Positions 38,201 through 47,366 of a DNA stretch of 64,000 nucleotides are shown here, piece after piece (within the stretch, counting starts at the first letter, position 1; each line of letters opens with the position of its first letter). The position numbers were made by a program, and so were the translations under genes. The stretch is from Tepidiforma bonchosmolovskayae. Lineage in GTDB: Bacteria; Chloroflexota; Dehalococcoidia; Tepidiformales; Tepidiformaceae. The DNA is taken from contig NZ_CP042829.1 in NCBI RefSeq assembly GCF_008838325.1, positions 1-64,000 on the forward strand. Reading direction: 5' to 3'. The notes beneath the pieces are model-generated. The model was not told where the DNA came from, made no database searches, and saw only the letters and a program-made list of their open reading frames with translations.

Positions 38201-40309
38201 ATGGCCAGCACGAAAGGTAGACCCCTCCAGTTCGACCTGGATGACGACGACCTGAAGCTCTTCCTCGAGGAGGCAGAAGAGCAGATCGAGCTGCTCGACC
38301 AGTCCCTCGTCCAGCTCGAGGGAGAACCCGACCCTGCGCTCGTGCAGCGCATCTTCCGCGCCGCCCACACGCTCAAGGGGTCGAGCGCCACCATCGGCCA
38401 CAAGAAGATGGCTTCACTGACCCACGCGATGGAAACGGTCCTCGACGCGGTCCGGCAGGGCCGACGCGCCCCAACCTCAGATGTGGTCGACGCGCTGCTC
38501 GCCGGGCTCGACGCGCTCCGCGTGCTGGCCAACGAGGTCGTCACCCGCGTCGACTCCGGCGTCGAAACCGAGCGACTTGAAGCCGACCTGATGGCCGTCC
38601 TCGATGGCGAGGCGCCGGCCGCCCCGCCGCCGGAGGCATCGGCCGCGCCTGTCTACCAGGTCCCGGCCGGCGCGCTCGACCCCTACCGGGAGGACATCGA
38701 GCAGGGCCACGGCACCTACTTCGTCGACGTCACCATCGCCGACGACTGCCAGCTTCCGTCCATCCGCTGCTACCAGGTGCTGCAGGAGATGGAGAGCATC
38801 AGCAAGGCTGCCGTGTGCTGGCCCGACCGGGAGGTCATCGAATCCGGCGGCGGAGAGTACCGGATGGCCGCGCTCCTCGTCACGCACCACACCGAGGAGC
38901 AGATTACGTCCGCCCTCAAAGCGGTCAGCGACGTCGCCGACGTGCGCTGCCGGCAGGTGCCGGCTGCCGAGGCCACGGGGAGCATCGAAGGGTTCCGCGA
39001 CGCGCCGCGGCCGGCGTTCGAGCAGCGGAGCGACGCCGCGGCCACGCAGCGTGACGACGCCGTCCTCGACGGACCGCGGCCGGCGGCCGGGCGCAAGGCT
39101 TCGCAATCGGTGCGGATTGATGTCGAGCGACTGGACGGTCTGATGAACCTCGTCGGCGAGCTGGTCATCGATCGCACCCGGCTCCAGCAGGTGCGGGAGC
39201 AGCTCAACAGCGTCCTCCGCGATTCGAATCTCAGCGAGCTCCTGGACAACTTCGAGGAAACCACCGCCCACCTGGCCCGCGTTACCGACGAGCTGCAGGA
39301 CCAGATTATGCGGAGCCGGATGCTCCCGGTGCGGTCAGTGCTGTCGCGGCTCCCCCGGCTCGTGCGGGACGTCGCCGTCAAGTGCGGGAAGAAGGTCGAG
39401 CTGATTACCGCCGGGGAGGAAACCGAACTCGACCGCTCGGTGATCGAAGAGATATCGGACCCGCTGGTGCACATCCTCCGCAACGCGGTCGACCACGGCA
39501 TCGAGTCGCCGGAGGAGCGGCGCGCCGCCGGCAAGCCGGAAACAGGGACCATCTCGGTGACGGCCTGGAACCAGGAGACCTACATCTACCTCTCCGTCCG
39601 CGACGACGGGCGCGGCATCGACACCGCCGCGCTGCGGCGGAAGGCGGTCGAGAAGGGACTCATGACGCGGGAGGCCGCCGAAGCTGCACCCGAAGACCAG
39701 GTTGTGCAGTGGATTTTCATGCCGGGGCTCTCGACCGCGCAGCAGATTACGGACGTTTCGGGCCGGGGCGTGGGCATGGACATCGTCCGCACGAATATCG
39801 AGCGCCTGAACGGCCAGATTACGGTCAGCAGCACGCCCGGCAAGGGCACCGAGGTCATCATCCAGCTGCCCCTGACGCTGGCGACGACCAAGGCGCTGAT
39901 GGTGTCGGCCAACGGGACCGTGTACGCGATTCCGCTGGTCTCCGTCACCGAGGCGCTCGCCGACCGTGGCGCCGACGTCCACACCGTTGGGGGGCGGAAG
40001 ATGCTCCGCCTGCGCCAGCGCCTCCTCCCGATGATCGACCTGGCCGCCGCGCTGGGCGACCACCGGCCGCGGGTGCTCCCGACCGACGGCTACTTCGTCG
40101 TCGCCGCCCGCCACGGCGACCGCCAGGCGGCGTTCATTGTCGACCGGCTGCTCGGCGAGCAGGACGTCGTCGTGAAGTCGCTGGGCGACATGCTCGGCGC
40201 CAGAAGAGGACTGACCGGCGCCACGATCCTCGGCGACGGAACGCTCGGCCTCATCGTCGATATCGCCAGCCTGGTGAACGAGCAGGCTGCCATGGCCGTC
40301 CCGGCATGA
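38201..40309 (+). CDS. cheA: Chemotaxis histidine kinase CheA
   Basis: A 702-residue CheA. P1 HPt domain with phospho-acceptor His56 in FRAAHTLKGSSATIGH; P2-like CheY/CheB-binding region about residues 160-260; dimerisation domain 300-370; HATPase domain with N box ILRNAVDHGIES, G1 DDGRGID and G2 GRGVGMDIV; and a CheW-like P5 from about 560 (VLPTDGYFVVAARHG). It autophosphorylates in response to receptor state and passes phosphate to CheY and CheB. The P2 contains unusual internal repetition of VADVR-type segments. Confidence 0.96.
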   Translation: MASTKGRPLQFDLDDDDLKLFLEEAEEQIELLDQSLVQLEGEPDPALVQRIFRAAHTLKGSSATIGHKKMASLTHAMETVLDAVRQGRRAPTSDVVDALLAGLDALRVLANEVVTRVDSGVETERLEADLMAVLDGEAPAAPPPEASAAPVYQVPAGALDPYREDIEQGHGTYFVDVTIADDCQLPSIRCYQVLQEMESISKAAVCWPDREVIESGGGEYRMAALLVTHHTEEQITSALKAVSDVADVRCRQVPAAEATGSIEGFRDAPRPAFEQRSDAAATQRDDAVLDGPRPAAGRKASQSVRIDVERLDGLMNLVGELVIDRTRLQQVREQLNSVLRDSNLSELLDNFEETTAHLARVTDELQDQIMRSRMLPVRSVLSRLPRLVRDVAVKCGKKVELITAGEETELDRSVIEEISDPLVHILRNAVDHGIESPEERRAAGKPETGTISVTAWNQETYIYLSVRDDGRGIDTAALRRKAVEKGLMTREAAEAAPEDQVVQWIFMPGLSTAQQITDVSGRGVGMDIVRTNIERLNGQITVSSTPGKGTEVIIQLPLTLATTKALMVSANGTVYAIPLVSVTEALADRGADVHTVGGRKMLRLRQRLLPMIDLAAALGDHRPRVLPTDGYFVVAARHGDRQAAFIVDRLLGEQDVVVKSLGDMLGARRGLTGATILGDGTLGLIVDIASLVNEQAAMAVPA

Positions 40310-40349
40310 CCTTCGCCCCTGCCGACACCATCACCAGAGGGAGGAACCC

Positions 40350-40943
40350 GTGGCCGTCGATGACCTCATTCCAACGTTGACGCTAGTCGCAGCAGACGGC
40401 GCGACCCGTGCAGGGCGCGGACTGAGCGGCCTCATGGGCCAGGAGATTGCCATCCATGTACCGAACATCCGGGTGGGGACGAAGGATGACGCCTGTGATG
40501 CCGTGGGAGGCGAAGAGACCGTCGTCCTCGGGTCGTACCTTTCGATCTCGGGCGACATCACCGGCCACGTCATGCTCCTGTTTCCGGAGCCGCGGGCGCT
40601 CGAGTGCGTTGACCTGATGGTCGGGAACCCGCCCGGCACGACCAGCGAGCCGGACGAGATGGCCTGTTCGGCCGTCGCGGAGCTTGGCAACATCGTCGGT
40701 TCGGCGTTCGTCAACGCCCTGGCCGACCGGCTGAACCTGATCCTGCACCCGAGCCCGCCCCAGGTCATCCATGACATGGCCATCGCCCTCGTCGAGACGG
40801 TCTACGCGGAAGTGCTCTCGCAGGGCGGCGAAGTCGTCATGATGGACGCCGTCTTCGAGGACCAGAAAGGTCAAACGGCAGGGCTCCTGATCGTCGCTCC
40901 GGACCCTGCCTCCCTGGGCGCGCTCGAGAGGGTAGCGGCATGA
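40350..40943 (+). CDS. cheC: CheC-family CheY-P phosphatase
   Basis: A 197-residue CheC-like protein. The active-site pattern S-x3-E-x2-N is found once (CSAVAELGNIVGSA, Glu111 and Asn114) in the second half; the first half (LSISGDITGHVMLLFPE) shows the fold but not a second motif, as in single-site CheC or CheX forms. It starts at GTG 40350 after GGAGG and overlaps cheD by ATGA. CheC and CheD form a complex in many bacteria, so this adjacency suits adaptation control. Confidence 0.88.
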   Translation: MAVDDLIPTLTLVAADGATRAGRGLSGLMGQEIAIHVPNIRVGTKDDACDAVGGEETVVLGSYLSISGDITGHVMLLFPEPRALECVDLMVGNPPGTTSEPDEMACSAVAELGNIVGSAFVNALADRLNLILHPSPPQVIHDMAIALVETVYAEVLSQGGEVVMMDAVFEDQKGQTAGLLIVAPDPASLGALERVAA

Positions 40944-41446
40944 CCACCGTCACCGCCGAGGCCCGCAGGGTCTCAGTCGGCATTGGGCAGCTCGCCATCA
41001 GCCGGGACCCAAACGAGATCCTCGTCGCCTACGGGCTGGGCTCCTGCGTCGGCATCAGCTGCTACGACCCGGAGGCAAAAGTCGCGGCGCTGGCGCACAT
41101 CCTGCTCCCTTCCTCCGAAGGGAAGCGGGTGGATGACCGGGAGCCAGCCCGGTTTGCCGATACCGGCGTTGACCTCCTGCTCCAGCGCCTGGTGGAAGCC
41201 GGGGCCGTGAAGCGCCGGATCGTGGTCAAGGTCGCGGGCGGGGCTGCGGTGCTCGGTGCCGCGAATGCTGAGAAATTCAAGATCGGCGTCCGGAATGCCG
41301 AAGCCATTACCGAACGGCTGAAGCACCACGGCGTCCGCGTGGTTGCGGCGGACCTCGGCGGCACGAAGGGCCGCACGATGGAAGTCCACGTCGCCACCGG
41401 GAAAACCTTTGTCCGAACGGCCGCTTCGCCGGCCAGCGAACTGTAG
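40940..41446 (+). CDS. cheD: Receptor deamidase CheD
   Basis: A 168-residue CheD. The catalytic cysteine is in GLGSCVGI and the histidine in LAHILLPSS; it deamidates glutamines on chemoreceptors and is regulated by CheC. The start overlaps the cheC stop (ATGA), so CheC-CheD are translationally coupled. Confidence 0.94.
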   Translation: MTTVTAEARRVSVGIGQLAISRDPNEILVAYGLGSCVGISCYDPEAKVAALAHILLPSSEGKRVDDREPARFADTGVDLLLQRLVEAGAVKRRIVVKVAGGAAVLGAANAEKFKIGVRNAEAITERLKHHGVRVVAADLGGTKGRTMEVHVATGKTFVRTAASPASEL

Positions 41447-41456
41447 GAGACAAGCG

Positions 41457-41813
41457 ATGGCAACCATTCTCGTTGTCGACGATGCCGCCTTCATGCGCAT
41501 GAGGATGTCGAAGATCCTCACGGAGGCCGGGTACGAGGTGATCCAGGCGGAGAACGGCCTCGAGGCGCTTGAGAAATACCAGGCCGCGAGGCCCGACGCC
41601 GTCCTGATGGACATCACGATGCCGGAGATGGACGGCCTGACAGCGCTCAAGGAGATCCGGAAGGTCGACCCGAACGCGAAGGTGGCGATGGTCACGGCCC
41701 TCGGCCAGCAGCAGATCGTCCTGGAGGCGGTGAAGAACGGGGCGAAGGATTTCCTCGTGAAGCCGGCCGAGCCTGACCGCGTCCTGGCCGCCGTCTCCAA
41801 GCTCTGCAACTAG
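41457..41813 (+). CDS. cheY: Chemotaxis response regulator CheY
   Basis: A 118-residue single receiver domain. Acidic pocket VVDDAAF, phosphorylated aspartate in LMDITMPEMDG, Thr in MVTAL and Lys in VKPAEP are all visible. It binds FliM and is the output of CheA. It lies 10 bases after cheD, with AGGAG upstream of ATG 41457. Confidence 0.95.
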   Translation: MATILVVDDAAFMRMRMSKILTEAGYEVIQAENGLEALEKYQAARPDAVLMDITMPEMDGLTALKEIRKVDPNAKVAMVTALGQQQIVLEAVKNGAKDFLVKPAEPDRVLAAVSKLCN

Positions 41814-41828
41814 CGGGGAGGACCGGCT

Positions 41829-42914
41829 GTGGCATTTCCCGCTCCATCCCCTGCGCGGCCCATCCGCGTCCTTATCGTGGACGACTCGGCGTTCATGCGC
41901 CGGGCCATCGAACGGCTGCTCACCGCGCATCCCGGCGTCCAGGTCGTGGGGCAGGCCACGGACGGCCTGGATGCCGTGAAGAAGGCCCTGGAGCTCCGGC
42001 CCGACGTCATCACCATGGACGTCGAGATGCCGCGGATGGATGGCGTGTCGGCGGTCCGCGAGATCATGCAGGCCGTCCCGACGCCCATCGTCATGGTCTC
42101 CACGCTGACCCACGAAGGAACCGAGACTGCTATCCGCGCGCTCGAAGCCGGCGCCGTCGAGTGCGTCGGCAAGCCGTCCGGCCTGAGCGCCGACCTCGTG
42201 AACGTCGGGGAGAAGCTGTTCGAGGCCGTCGAGCGGGCGAGCCATGCGCGTCTCCTCCGGCGCCGGGTCGCGCCGCCGGCCCCCACCCCGGCGCCGCTGC
42301 GTCCGCCGACCCGGCTCCCGGCGGCAGCAGGGCAGGCGCCTGCGAAGTACGCCGTCGTCATTGGATCGTCGACCGGGGGCCCGCCGGCGCTCACCCAGGT
42401 CATCCCGAATCTGCCGGCCGGCCTCAACGCCGCAGTCATCGTGGTGCAGCACATGCCGCCCGGCTTTACCGCCGCGCTCGCGCGGCGGCTGGACGGGATG
42501 TCGCCGCTGCCCGTCGCTGAGGCGCAGGAGGGCGACCTGCTCGTCCCCGGCAGAGTGTTCGTCGCGCCGGGCGACTACCACCTCCTGGTCGGCCGCGACC
42601 GCCGTGTCCGGCTCGACCGGGGCCCGACCGTCCACGGGGTGCGGCCGAGCGTCGATGTCACGCTCTTCTCTGTGGCGGAGGTCTTCGGCGGCGCGGTGAG
42701 CGTGGCCATCCTCACCGGGATGGGCAGGGACGGCGCCGACGGTGCAGCGCGGGTGGAGGCGGCCGGCGGGCACGTCTTCGCCCAGGATGAGGCGACCAGC
42801 GTGGTCTACGGCATGCCCCGCGTGGCGTTCGAACGGACCCGCCACGCACGCCAGCTGCCGATCGACCGCATCGCGCAGGCGCTGGCGGCCAGCGTCCCCG
42901 GGAGGCAGGCATGA
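41829..42914 (+). CDS. cheB: Receptor methylesterase CheB
   Basis: A 361-residue CheB: receiver domain (residues 10-130, acceptor Asp in TMDVEMP) joined to the methylesterase domain (from about 170), with Ser in GSSTGGPPALT, His in QHMPPGF, and Asp in GMGRDGADG. It removes methyl groups from receptors and can also deamidate them. It starts at GTG 41829, overlaps cheR by ATGA, and completes the adaptation set with CheD and CheR. Confidence 0.95.
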   Translation: MAFPAPSPARPIRVLIVDDSAFMRRAIERLLTAHPGVQVVGQATDGLDAVKKALELRPDVITMDVEMPRMDGVSAVREIMQAVPTPIVMVSTLTHEGTETAIRALEAGAVECVGKPSGLSADLVNVGEKLFEAVERASHARLLRRRVAPPAPTPAPLRPPTRLPAAAGQAPAKYAVVIGSSTGGPPALTQVIPNLPAGLNAAVIVVQHMPPGFTAALARRLDGMSPLPVAEAQEGDLLVPGRVFVAPGDYHLLVGRDRRVRLDRGPTVHGVRPSVDVTLFSVAEVFGGAVSVAILTGMGRDGADGAARVEAAGGHVFAQDEATSVVYGMPRVAFERTRHARQLPIDRIAQALAASVPGRQA

Positions 42915-43708
42915 CGCACGACCCCGAACACGACCCCCAGTGGCTCTCCTTCCGACGGGCGCTCGAGGCAGCCATCGGCGTCCCCCTGGGACAGTACAAG
43001 GAGCCCCAGATGAAGCGGCGGCTGGCCTCGCTCATGACCCGGCGCGGCATCGCGTCGTGGAGCGCGTTCACGCGCGCCATTGCGTCCGACCCGAAGCTGC
43101 TCGACGAAGTCCGGGACACGCTCACTATCAACGTCAGCGAGTTCTTCCGCCAGCCCGAACGGTTCCGCGAGCTCGAGACGAAATGGTTCCCCCAGCTCCT
43201 CCGCGAACGGCGCACCCTCAAGATCTGGAGCGCAGGGTGCTCGATCGGCTGCGAACCGTATACGGTTGCGATGATCCTTGACCGGATCGACCCCACCGGG
43301 CGGCACAGCATCCTCGCGACCGACGTCGACATGCCCATTCTTTCCCGCGCAAAGGACGGCTCCGGCTACCTCCCATCGGAGGTGCGTTCGGTGCCCCCCG
43401 AATACCTCAAGAAGTACTTCATCCAGGAGGACGGCACCTACCGGGTGGTGGACGCCATCCGGAGAAAGGTGACCTTCCGTCGCCATGACCTGCTGAAAGA
43501 CCCGTACCCGTCCGACCTCGACCTCATCCTCTGCCGGAACGTGGTCATCTATTTCACCGACGAGGCAAAGCAGCACATCTATGCGGGGTTCAGCAGGGCG
43601 CTGCGGCCGGGCGGGGTGCTGTTTGTCGGCGGGAGCGAGATGATTATGCGGTCAGGCGATATCGGGCTCAGGACTGCAGGCGTGAACCTGTATCAGCGGG
43701 CTGCATAG
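42911..43708 (+). CDS. cheR: Receptor methyltransferase CheR
   Basis: A 265-residue CheR. N-terminal helical domain (QYKEPQMKRRLASLMTRRG) and the SAM-binding C-terminal domain with IWSAGCSIGCEPYTVAM, TDVDMPIL, and FTDEAKQHIYAGFSRALRPGGVLFVGGSE. It methylates receptor glutamates. The motif CSIGCEPYT has a Cys in place of the usual Glu (CSSGEEPY), a small deviation. Its last 41 bases overlap the end of the converging PAP2 gene. Confidence 0.94.
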   Translation: MTHDPEHDPQWLSFRRALEAAIGVPLGQYKEPQMKRRLASLMTRRGIASWSAFTRAIASDPKLLDEVRDTLTINVSEFFRQPERFRELETKWFPQLLRERRTLKIWSAGCSIGCEPYTVAMILDRIDPTGRHSILATDVDMPILSRAKDGSGYLPSEVRSVPPEYLKKYFIQEDGTYRVVDAIRRKVTFRRHDLLKDPYPSDLDLILCRNVVIYFTDEAKQHIYAGFSRALRPGGVLFVGGSEMIMRSGDIGLRTAGVNLYQRAA

Positions 43709-44702
43709 CCGGCTCCGAGAGTTCTGGCGCAAGCCGGTCCGCAACAAGCCAGGCTCCAGACGCGCAGGCGATCCCGGCCAGCAGGTCGGCCACATAGTGC
43801 TCGCCGAGGTAGACCAGCGAGACCGCCATCACACCGCAGTAGGCGAGGAGCACCGGTGCGAGGCGCGGCAGATGGCGGCGGCCCCAGAGGTACATGGCAA
43901 AGGTCACGGCCATGTGGATCGACGGCATGGCGGCCACCGAGTTCGGTTCGCCAAGGGCTGCGTAGAGCGAGGAGTAGGCGCTTCCGTGAATCGAACCCCC
44001 GACGTAGTCCATAATCCGCCGGACGCCGGCCAGCTGGCCGATTTCGCCGGCGAACCACGGGGGCGCCGTCGGCACGAGGAAGAAGAGCGCGAGCCCGAGC
44101 CACATGGTGCCAACCATGAGCACCGCGAAGCGCGGGAACTGCCGCCGCTGGAGGAGGAAGACGCCGACGGCGAGGGCATGGGGCGCGATAAAGAATGACC
44201 AGTGTGTTGCGACGGCGAGGTAATCGAGCAGCCCGATATCGCGCGGGTCGAAGAAGCGGCGCTGCAGCCAGAGCGTCGGGTCCGTGCCGAAGAACAGCCA
44301 GCGGTCGAACGAAATGGGATACGTGATGCGGATCGGTGCCCCCGCCTCATCTGCGTAGGCACGGAGCAGGGTGTACACAAAGATGCCGGCCACGTAGACG
44401 AACCACCAGCGCCGAATCCGCCGCTGCCGGGCTTCAGGCACCCAGAGGGCCAACGCAAGGCCCATGAGCAAAAAGCCGAACCAGGTATGGTCCTGCCAGG
44501 TTCGCGTGGCCACGGTCCCGGTCATCGCCAGCAGCACCGCAGCCTGCGCGGCGAGCAGAACCCGGCCCGACCGGGTTGCGGGCGGCTCGGGAAGCGGCGG
44601 GAGCTTCAGACGGCCCCAGCGGGGTGTCCCGCGCGATTCGGCGACGACCGACACGCCTACCAGCGTAGCCCCCGGTTTCCCCGTGCGGAAGGGTTGTGGC
44701 AC
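43668..44702 (-). CDS. PAP2-family membrane phosphatase
   Basis: A 344-residue protein of the PAP2/inositol-phosphorylceramide-synthase-like group with about six membrane helices. The active-site motifs AMPSIHMA (C2, with His) and YLGEHYVADLLAG (C3, His and Asp) are close to the C-terminus. It would dephosphorylate a lipid phosphate or transfer a phospho-head group. The start is uncertain: ATG 44702 or GTG codons a few residues further. The last 41 bases overlap the 3' end of cheR. Confidence 0.85.
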   Translation of the reverse strand: MPQPFRTGKPGATLVGVSVVAESRGTPRWGRLKLPPLPEPPATRSGRVLLAAQAAVLLAMTGTVATRTWQDHTWFGFLLMGLALALWVPEARQRRIRRWWFVYVAGIFVYTLLRAYADEAGAPIRITYPISFDRWLFFGTDPTLWLQRRFFDPRDIGLLDYLAVATHWSFFIAPHALAVGVFLLQRRQFPRFAVLMVGTMWLGLALFFLVPTAPPWFAGEIGQLAGVRRIMDYVGGSIHGSAYSSLYAALGEPNSVAAMPSIHMAVTFAMYLWGRRHLPRLAPVLLAYCGVMAVSLVYLGEHYVADLLAGIACASGAWLVADRLAPELSEPAMQPADTGSRLQS

Positions 44703-44725
44703 CCTGTAGGTGAAGGGACAGGGCA

Positions 44726-45739
44726 GTGATCCGTTCGCTCGCCAGCTCAGCGCCCGGCTTCGCCATCACCGCAGTTTCGGTGGTGCTGCTGTGGCAGGTC
44801 ATCCCCTGGACGCCGACCCTCACCTCGCTCAGGACCGCTGACCCGCTGCTCGTCGCAATGGCCATTCTCTGCCTTGTTGCATCGCTCGTCGCAAAGACGG
44901 TGCGATGGCGCCTCCTCCTGCCCGAAACGTCGCCGGTGACGACGAGGCGCCTGTACCGCATCCTCCACATCAGCTTCCTGCTGAATAACGTGCTGCCGGC
45001 GCGGCTGGGCGACGTTGCACGCGTCGCCATGACCTCGCGTCAGCCCGGGGTCCGGCTTGGGCACGTCCTCTCGTCGATGCTCACGGAGCGCGTGACCGAC
45101 ACAATCACGCTCATGCTGTGCTTCCTCGCAGTCAGTCCATTTCTCCCCGTCCCGGCCCGGTACGAGGGTCTCAAGACCGCGGCGTGGGTCGTCATTGCGG
45201 GGCTTGCGGTTTCCATCGCAGTCGCGGGGGTTTTCCGTGCCCGTCTCAACGCGGTGGCGCATTCCGAACGGCTGCGGCGGCGCCTCCCGGCCAACCGGCG
45301 CATCCGCGCCGAGGCGGCCTCGTTCGCCGATGGCCTCGGACGGCTTTTCGCGCGCGACCGTGTCGTCCACATCTGGGGCTGGTCGTGGACCGCCTGGGTT
45401 GGGGCGTTCGCCATCAACTACCTGTTGATGCGTGCACTCAACATCGATGCACCGTTCGCCGTCGCGGTCCTCCTGACCTGCACGACCAACCTGGCAATGC
45501 TGCTGCCGAGTTCGCCGGGCGCGGTCGGGGTCTTCCACGTCGCGGCCACGGCCTCGCTGCTCCCGTTCGGCGTTCCCGAAACCAGGGCGCTCAGCTTCGC
45601 CATCCTCGCCCACCTGGTCAATGTGGTGCCCGTCAGCCTGATCGGCGCAGCGCTGCTCCTCGCAGGGCACGAGCGGCTGTCGCCGTGGGCGCTGCGCCGC
45701 GAGGCCGAGCTCGCGACGCAGCGGGCAAGCGACGGCTGA
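44726..45739 (+). CDS. LPG-synthase TM domain-like protein (UPF0104)
   Basis: A 337-residue integral membrane protein of the lysylphosphatidylglycerol synthase TM-region family (UPF0104), with about eight helices and the typical LNNVLPARLGDVARV and TCTTNLAMLLPSSPGAVGVFHVAA segments. Members lacking the transferase domain probably act as lipid flippases. It is divergent from the PAP2 gene, only 23 bases away, which hints at a related lipid role, and converges with the CoA-transferase gene (3 bases apart). Confidence 0.9.
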   Translation: MIRSLASSAPGFAITAVSVVLLWQVIPWTPTLTSLRTADPLLVAMAILCLVASLVAKTVRWRLLLPETSPVTTRRLYRILHISFLLNNVLPARLGDVARVAMTSRQPGVRLGHVLSSMLTERVTDTITLMLCFLAVSPFLPVPARYEGLKTAAWVVIAGLAVSIAVAGVFRARLNAVAHSERLRRRLPANRRIRAEAASFADGLGRLFARDRVVHIWGWSWTAWVGAFAINYLLMRALNIDAPFAVAVLLTCTTNLAMLLPSSPGAVGVFHVAATASLLPFGVPETRALSFAILAHLVNVVPVSLIGAALLLAGHERLSPWALRREAELATQRASDG

Positions 45740-45742
45740 CGC

Positions 45743-47212
45743 TTACCCCCAGAGCTCCTGGGCTTCCCTTCGGAGCTCCGCCCGGAAATCCGGGTGGGCG
45801 ATCGAAATCAGCTCCTCGGCACGCTGCCGGTGGTTCTTATCCAGCAGGCGAGCCACCCCGTACTCCGTGATGATGGTGTCCGCGAGATACCGGGGGATGG
45901 TCACGAGCGTCCCGGCCTCGTGCTTCGCGACAACCTTCGAGATGGTCCCGTCCATCGCGGTCGAGCGCATGACGGTGATGGCGCGGCCGTTCTTGCACAT
46001 GGCGGCGGCCATGTGCGTATCGGGCTGGCCGCCCGTGCCGTTCACCATGTGCCCGCCGAACCGGTCCTCGCTCGCGATCTGGCCGAGCAGGTCGACCGCA
46101 ATGGCGCTGTTGATGGAGGTCATCTGGTGGTTCTGCGACATGAACGCAGGATTGAGGATGATGTCGTGCTGGTGCAGCTCGAAGGCCGGGTTCCCCGCGA
46201 TGATCTTGAGGTCCTCGCCGTCGCAGCCGGTCCAGGCCACCGCCACGGACTTCCCCGGGAAGAGCGTCTTCTTCGAGCCGTCGACGATGCCCCGCGCCCA
46301 GAGCTTTGCGAGCCCCGGCGAGCCGAGTTCGGTGTGGATGCCAAGGTGCTTCGCATCGTCGAAGGCGCCCGCCAGGAACATCAGCTGGCTCGGCTGGCCG
46401 ACCCCGACCTGGATGGTGTCGCCGTCGCGGATGATCTGCCGCAAGTTGTCGGCGATGGCCTGGGCCGCCGGGTCAACCTCCGCGATGCCGAGCGCGGCCC
46501 CGAGGAGCGACGGCGGGAATGTGTGGAACGTGTGCTCCACCAGCGCGAGCTGGTCGGGCGTGGCCCGCTTCATGATGTCGAGCAGCGCCTGCCGGTCCTC
46601 CTCCTTCGCGAGGGTGCGGACGCGCTCCTCCATCGCCGGGATATCGACCGGCTTCATCACCCCCTCGACGAACGTCTCAATCTCGGACACGTGCATCCAG
46701 ACGTCGCCGTACACCGGCGTAATGTTCGGGTCGACGATGGCGATGGTGTGCTTGCAGCGCTTCGCATAGCTCTTGCGCTGCCACATGTGCGGCCCGAAGT
46801 GGACGTAGCCGTGCTCGTTCGGGGGGCTGCACGGGGTGAGGAAGACGTCCGGAATGCGGGCCTCAGGCCGGCCGTTGTCGAAGGCCTTCATGCCGAGCAT
46901 GAAGGTGTTCGGCAGGTAGGTGGCGATCTTCGCATCGTGGGCCGGCCGCATGGCATCGCCGATGAAGAGCTCGATCTCGCGCTCACCCTTGAAGAGCTCC
47001 GGGTTGAAGAGGTCCGGGTAGTTGGGCGCAAGGGTGCGGATGTTGACGTTGCCGAGCTGCCTGGCGCGCTCGATGAACGCCTGCACCAGCGGGCCAGGGC
47101 ACAGGATGGTGATGCCGACGAGGTCGCCTTCCTTGATGACCTGCATTGCCTCGTCGAGAGACTTCTGCCGCGACTTGTACTCGTCGCGCCAGTTCTGGTA
47201 GCGGACAGCCAT
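45743..47212 (-). CDS. Acetyl-CoA hydrolase/CoA-transferase (class I)
   Basis: A 489-residue class I CoA-transferase of the acetyl-CoA hydrolase/4-hydroxybutyrate-CoA-transferase family. The region VGVGQPSQLMFLAGAFDDAK and the catalytic-glutamate neighbourhood HTELGSPGLAKLWARGIVDG are present, as well as GTGGQPDTHMAAAM. It would exchange CoA between acetyl-CoA and another carboxylic acid. It is divergent from the CaiB genes, with predicted -10 TAGAAT at 47272-47267, and ATG 47212 is preceded by GGAGG. Confidence 0.9.
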   Translation of the reverse strand: MAVRYQNWRDEYKSRQKSLDEAMQVIKEGDLVGITILCPGPLVQAFIERARQLGNVNIRTLAPNYPDLFNPELFKGEREIELFIGDAMRPAHDAKIATYLPNTFMLGMKAFDNGRPEARIPDVFLTPCSPPNEHGYVHFGPHMWQRKSYAKRCKHTIAIVDPNITPVYGDVWMHVSEIETFVEGVMKPVDIPAMEERVRTLAKEEDRQALLDIMKRATPDQLALVEHTFHTFPPSLLGAALGIAEVDPAAQAIADNLRQIIRDGDTIQVGVGQPSQLMFLAGAFDDAKHLGIHTELGSPGLAKLWARGIVDGSKKTLFPGKSVAVAWTGCDGEDLKIIAGNPAFELHQHDIILNPAFMSQNHQMTSINSAIAVDLLGQIASEDRFGGHMVNGTGGQPDTHMAAAMCKNGRAITVMRSTAMDGTISKVVAKHEAGTLVTIPRYLADTIITEYGVARLLDKNHRQRAEELISIAHPDFRAELRREAQELWG

Positions 47213-47266
47213 AGGGCGCTCCTCCGTGAAATGTGCGGGCGGAAGGACCGCCCGGGCTGACGGGGG

Positions 47267-47272
47267 ATTCTA
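47267..47272 (-). promoter_or_regulatory. -10 element of the class I CoA-transferase gene
   Basis: TAGAAT on the minus strand, 54 bases upstream of ATG 47212; no clear -35 at 17 bases. Confidence 0.4.
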
Positions 47273-47295
47273 CCTGCCCGCATCGCAAGAGGCAG

Positions 47296-47324
47296 TTCAC
47301 CCGGCCCTGTCACTCTGGTAGATT
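47296..47324 (+). promoter_or_regulatory. Predicted promoter of the CaiB/BaiF pair
   Basis: TTCACC (47296-47301) and TAGATT (47319-47324), 17 bases apart; leader to ATG 47367 about 36 bases, with AGGAGGTG just before. The same TTCACC-N17 form occurs at 60446-60474. Confidence 0.55.
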
Positions 47325-47366
47325 CCGCGTGCCGCCGGGCAGGCGGCAGAGCAGGAGGTGAAGCCG

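Noticed and set aside
41307-42845. A 512-codon minus-strand frame across cheB and cheY.
   Set aside because: Shadow of the che operon; composition is Arg/His/Gly-rich and no domain is visible.
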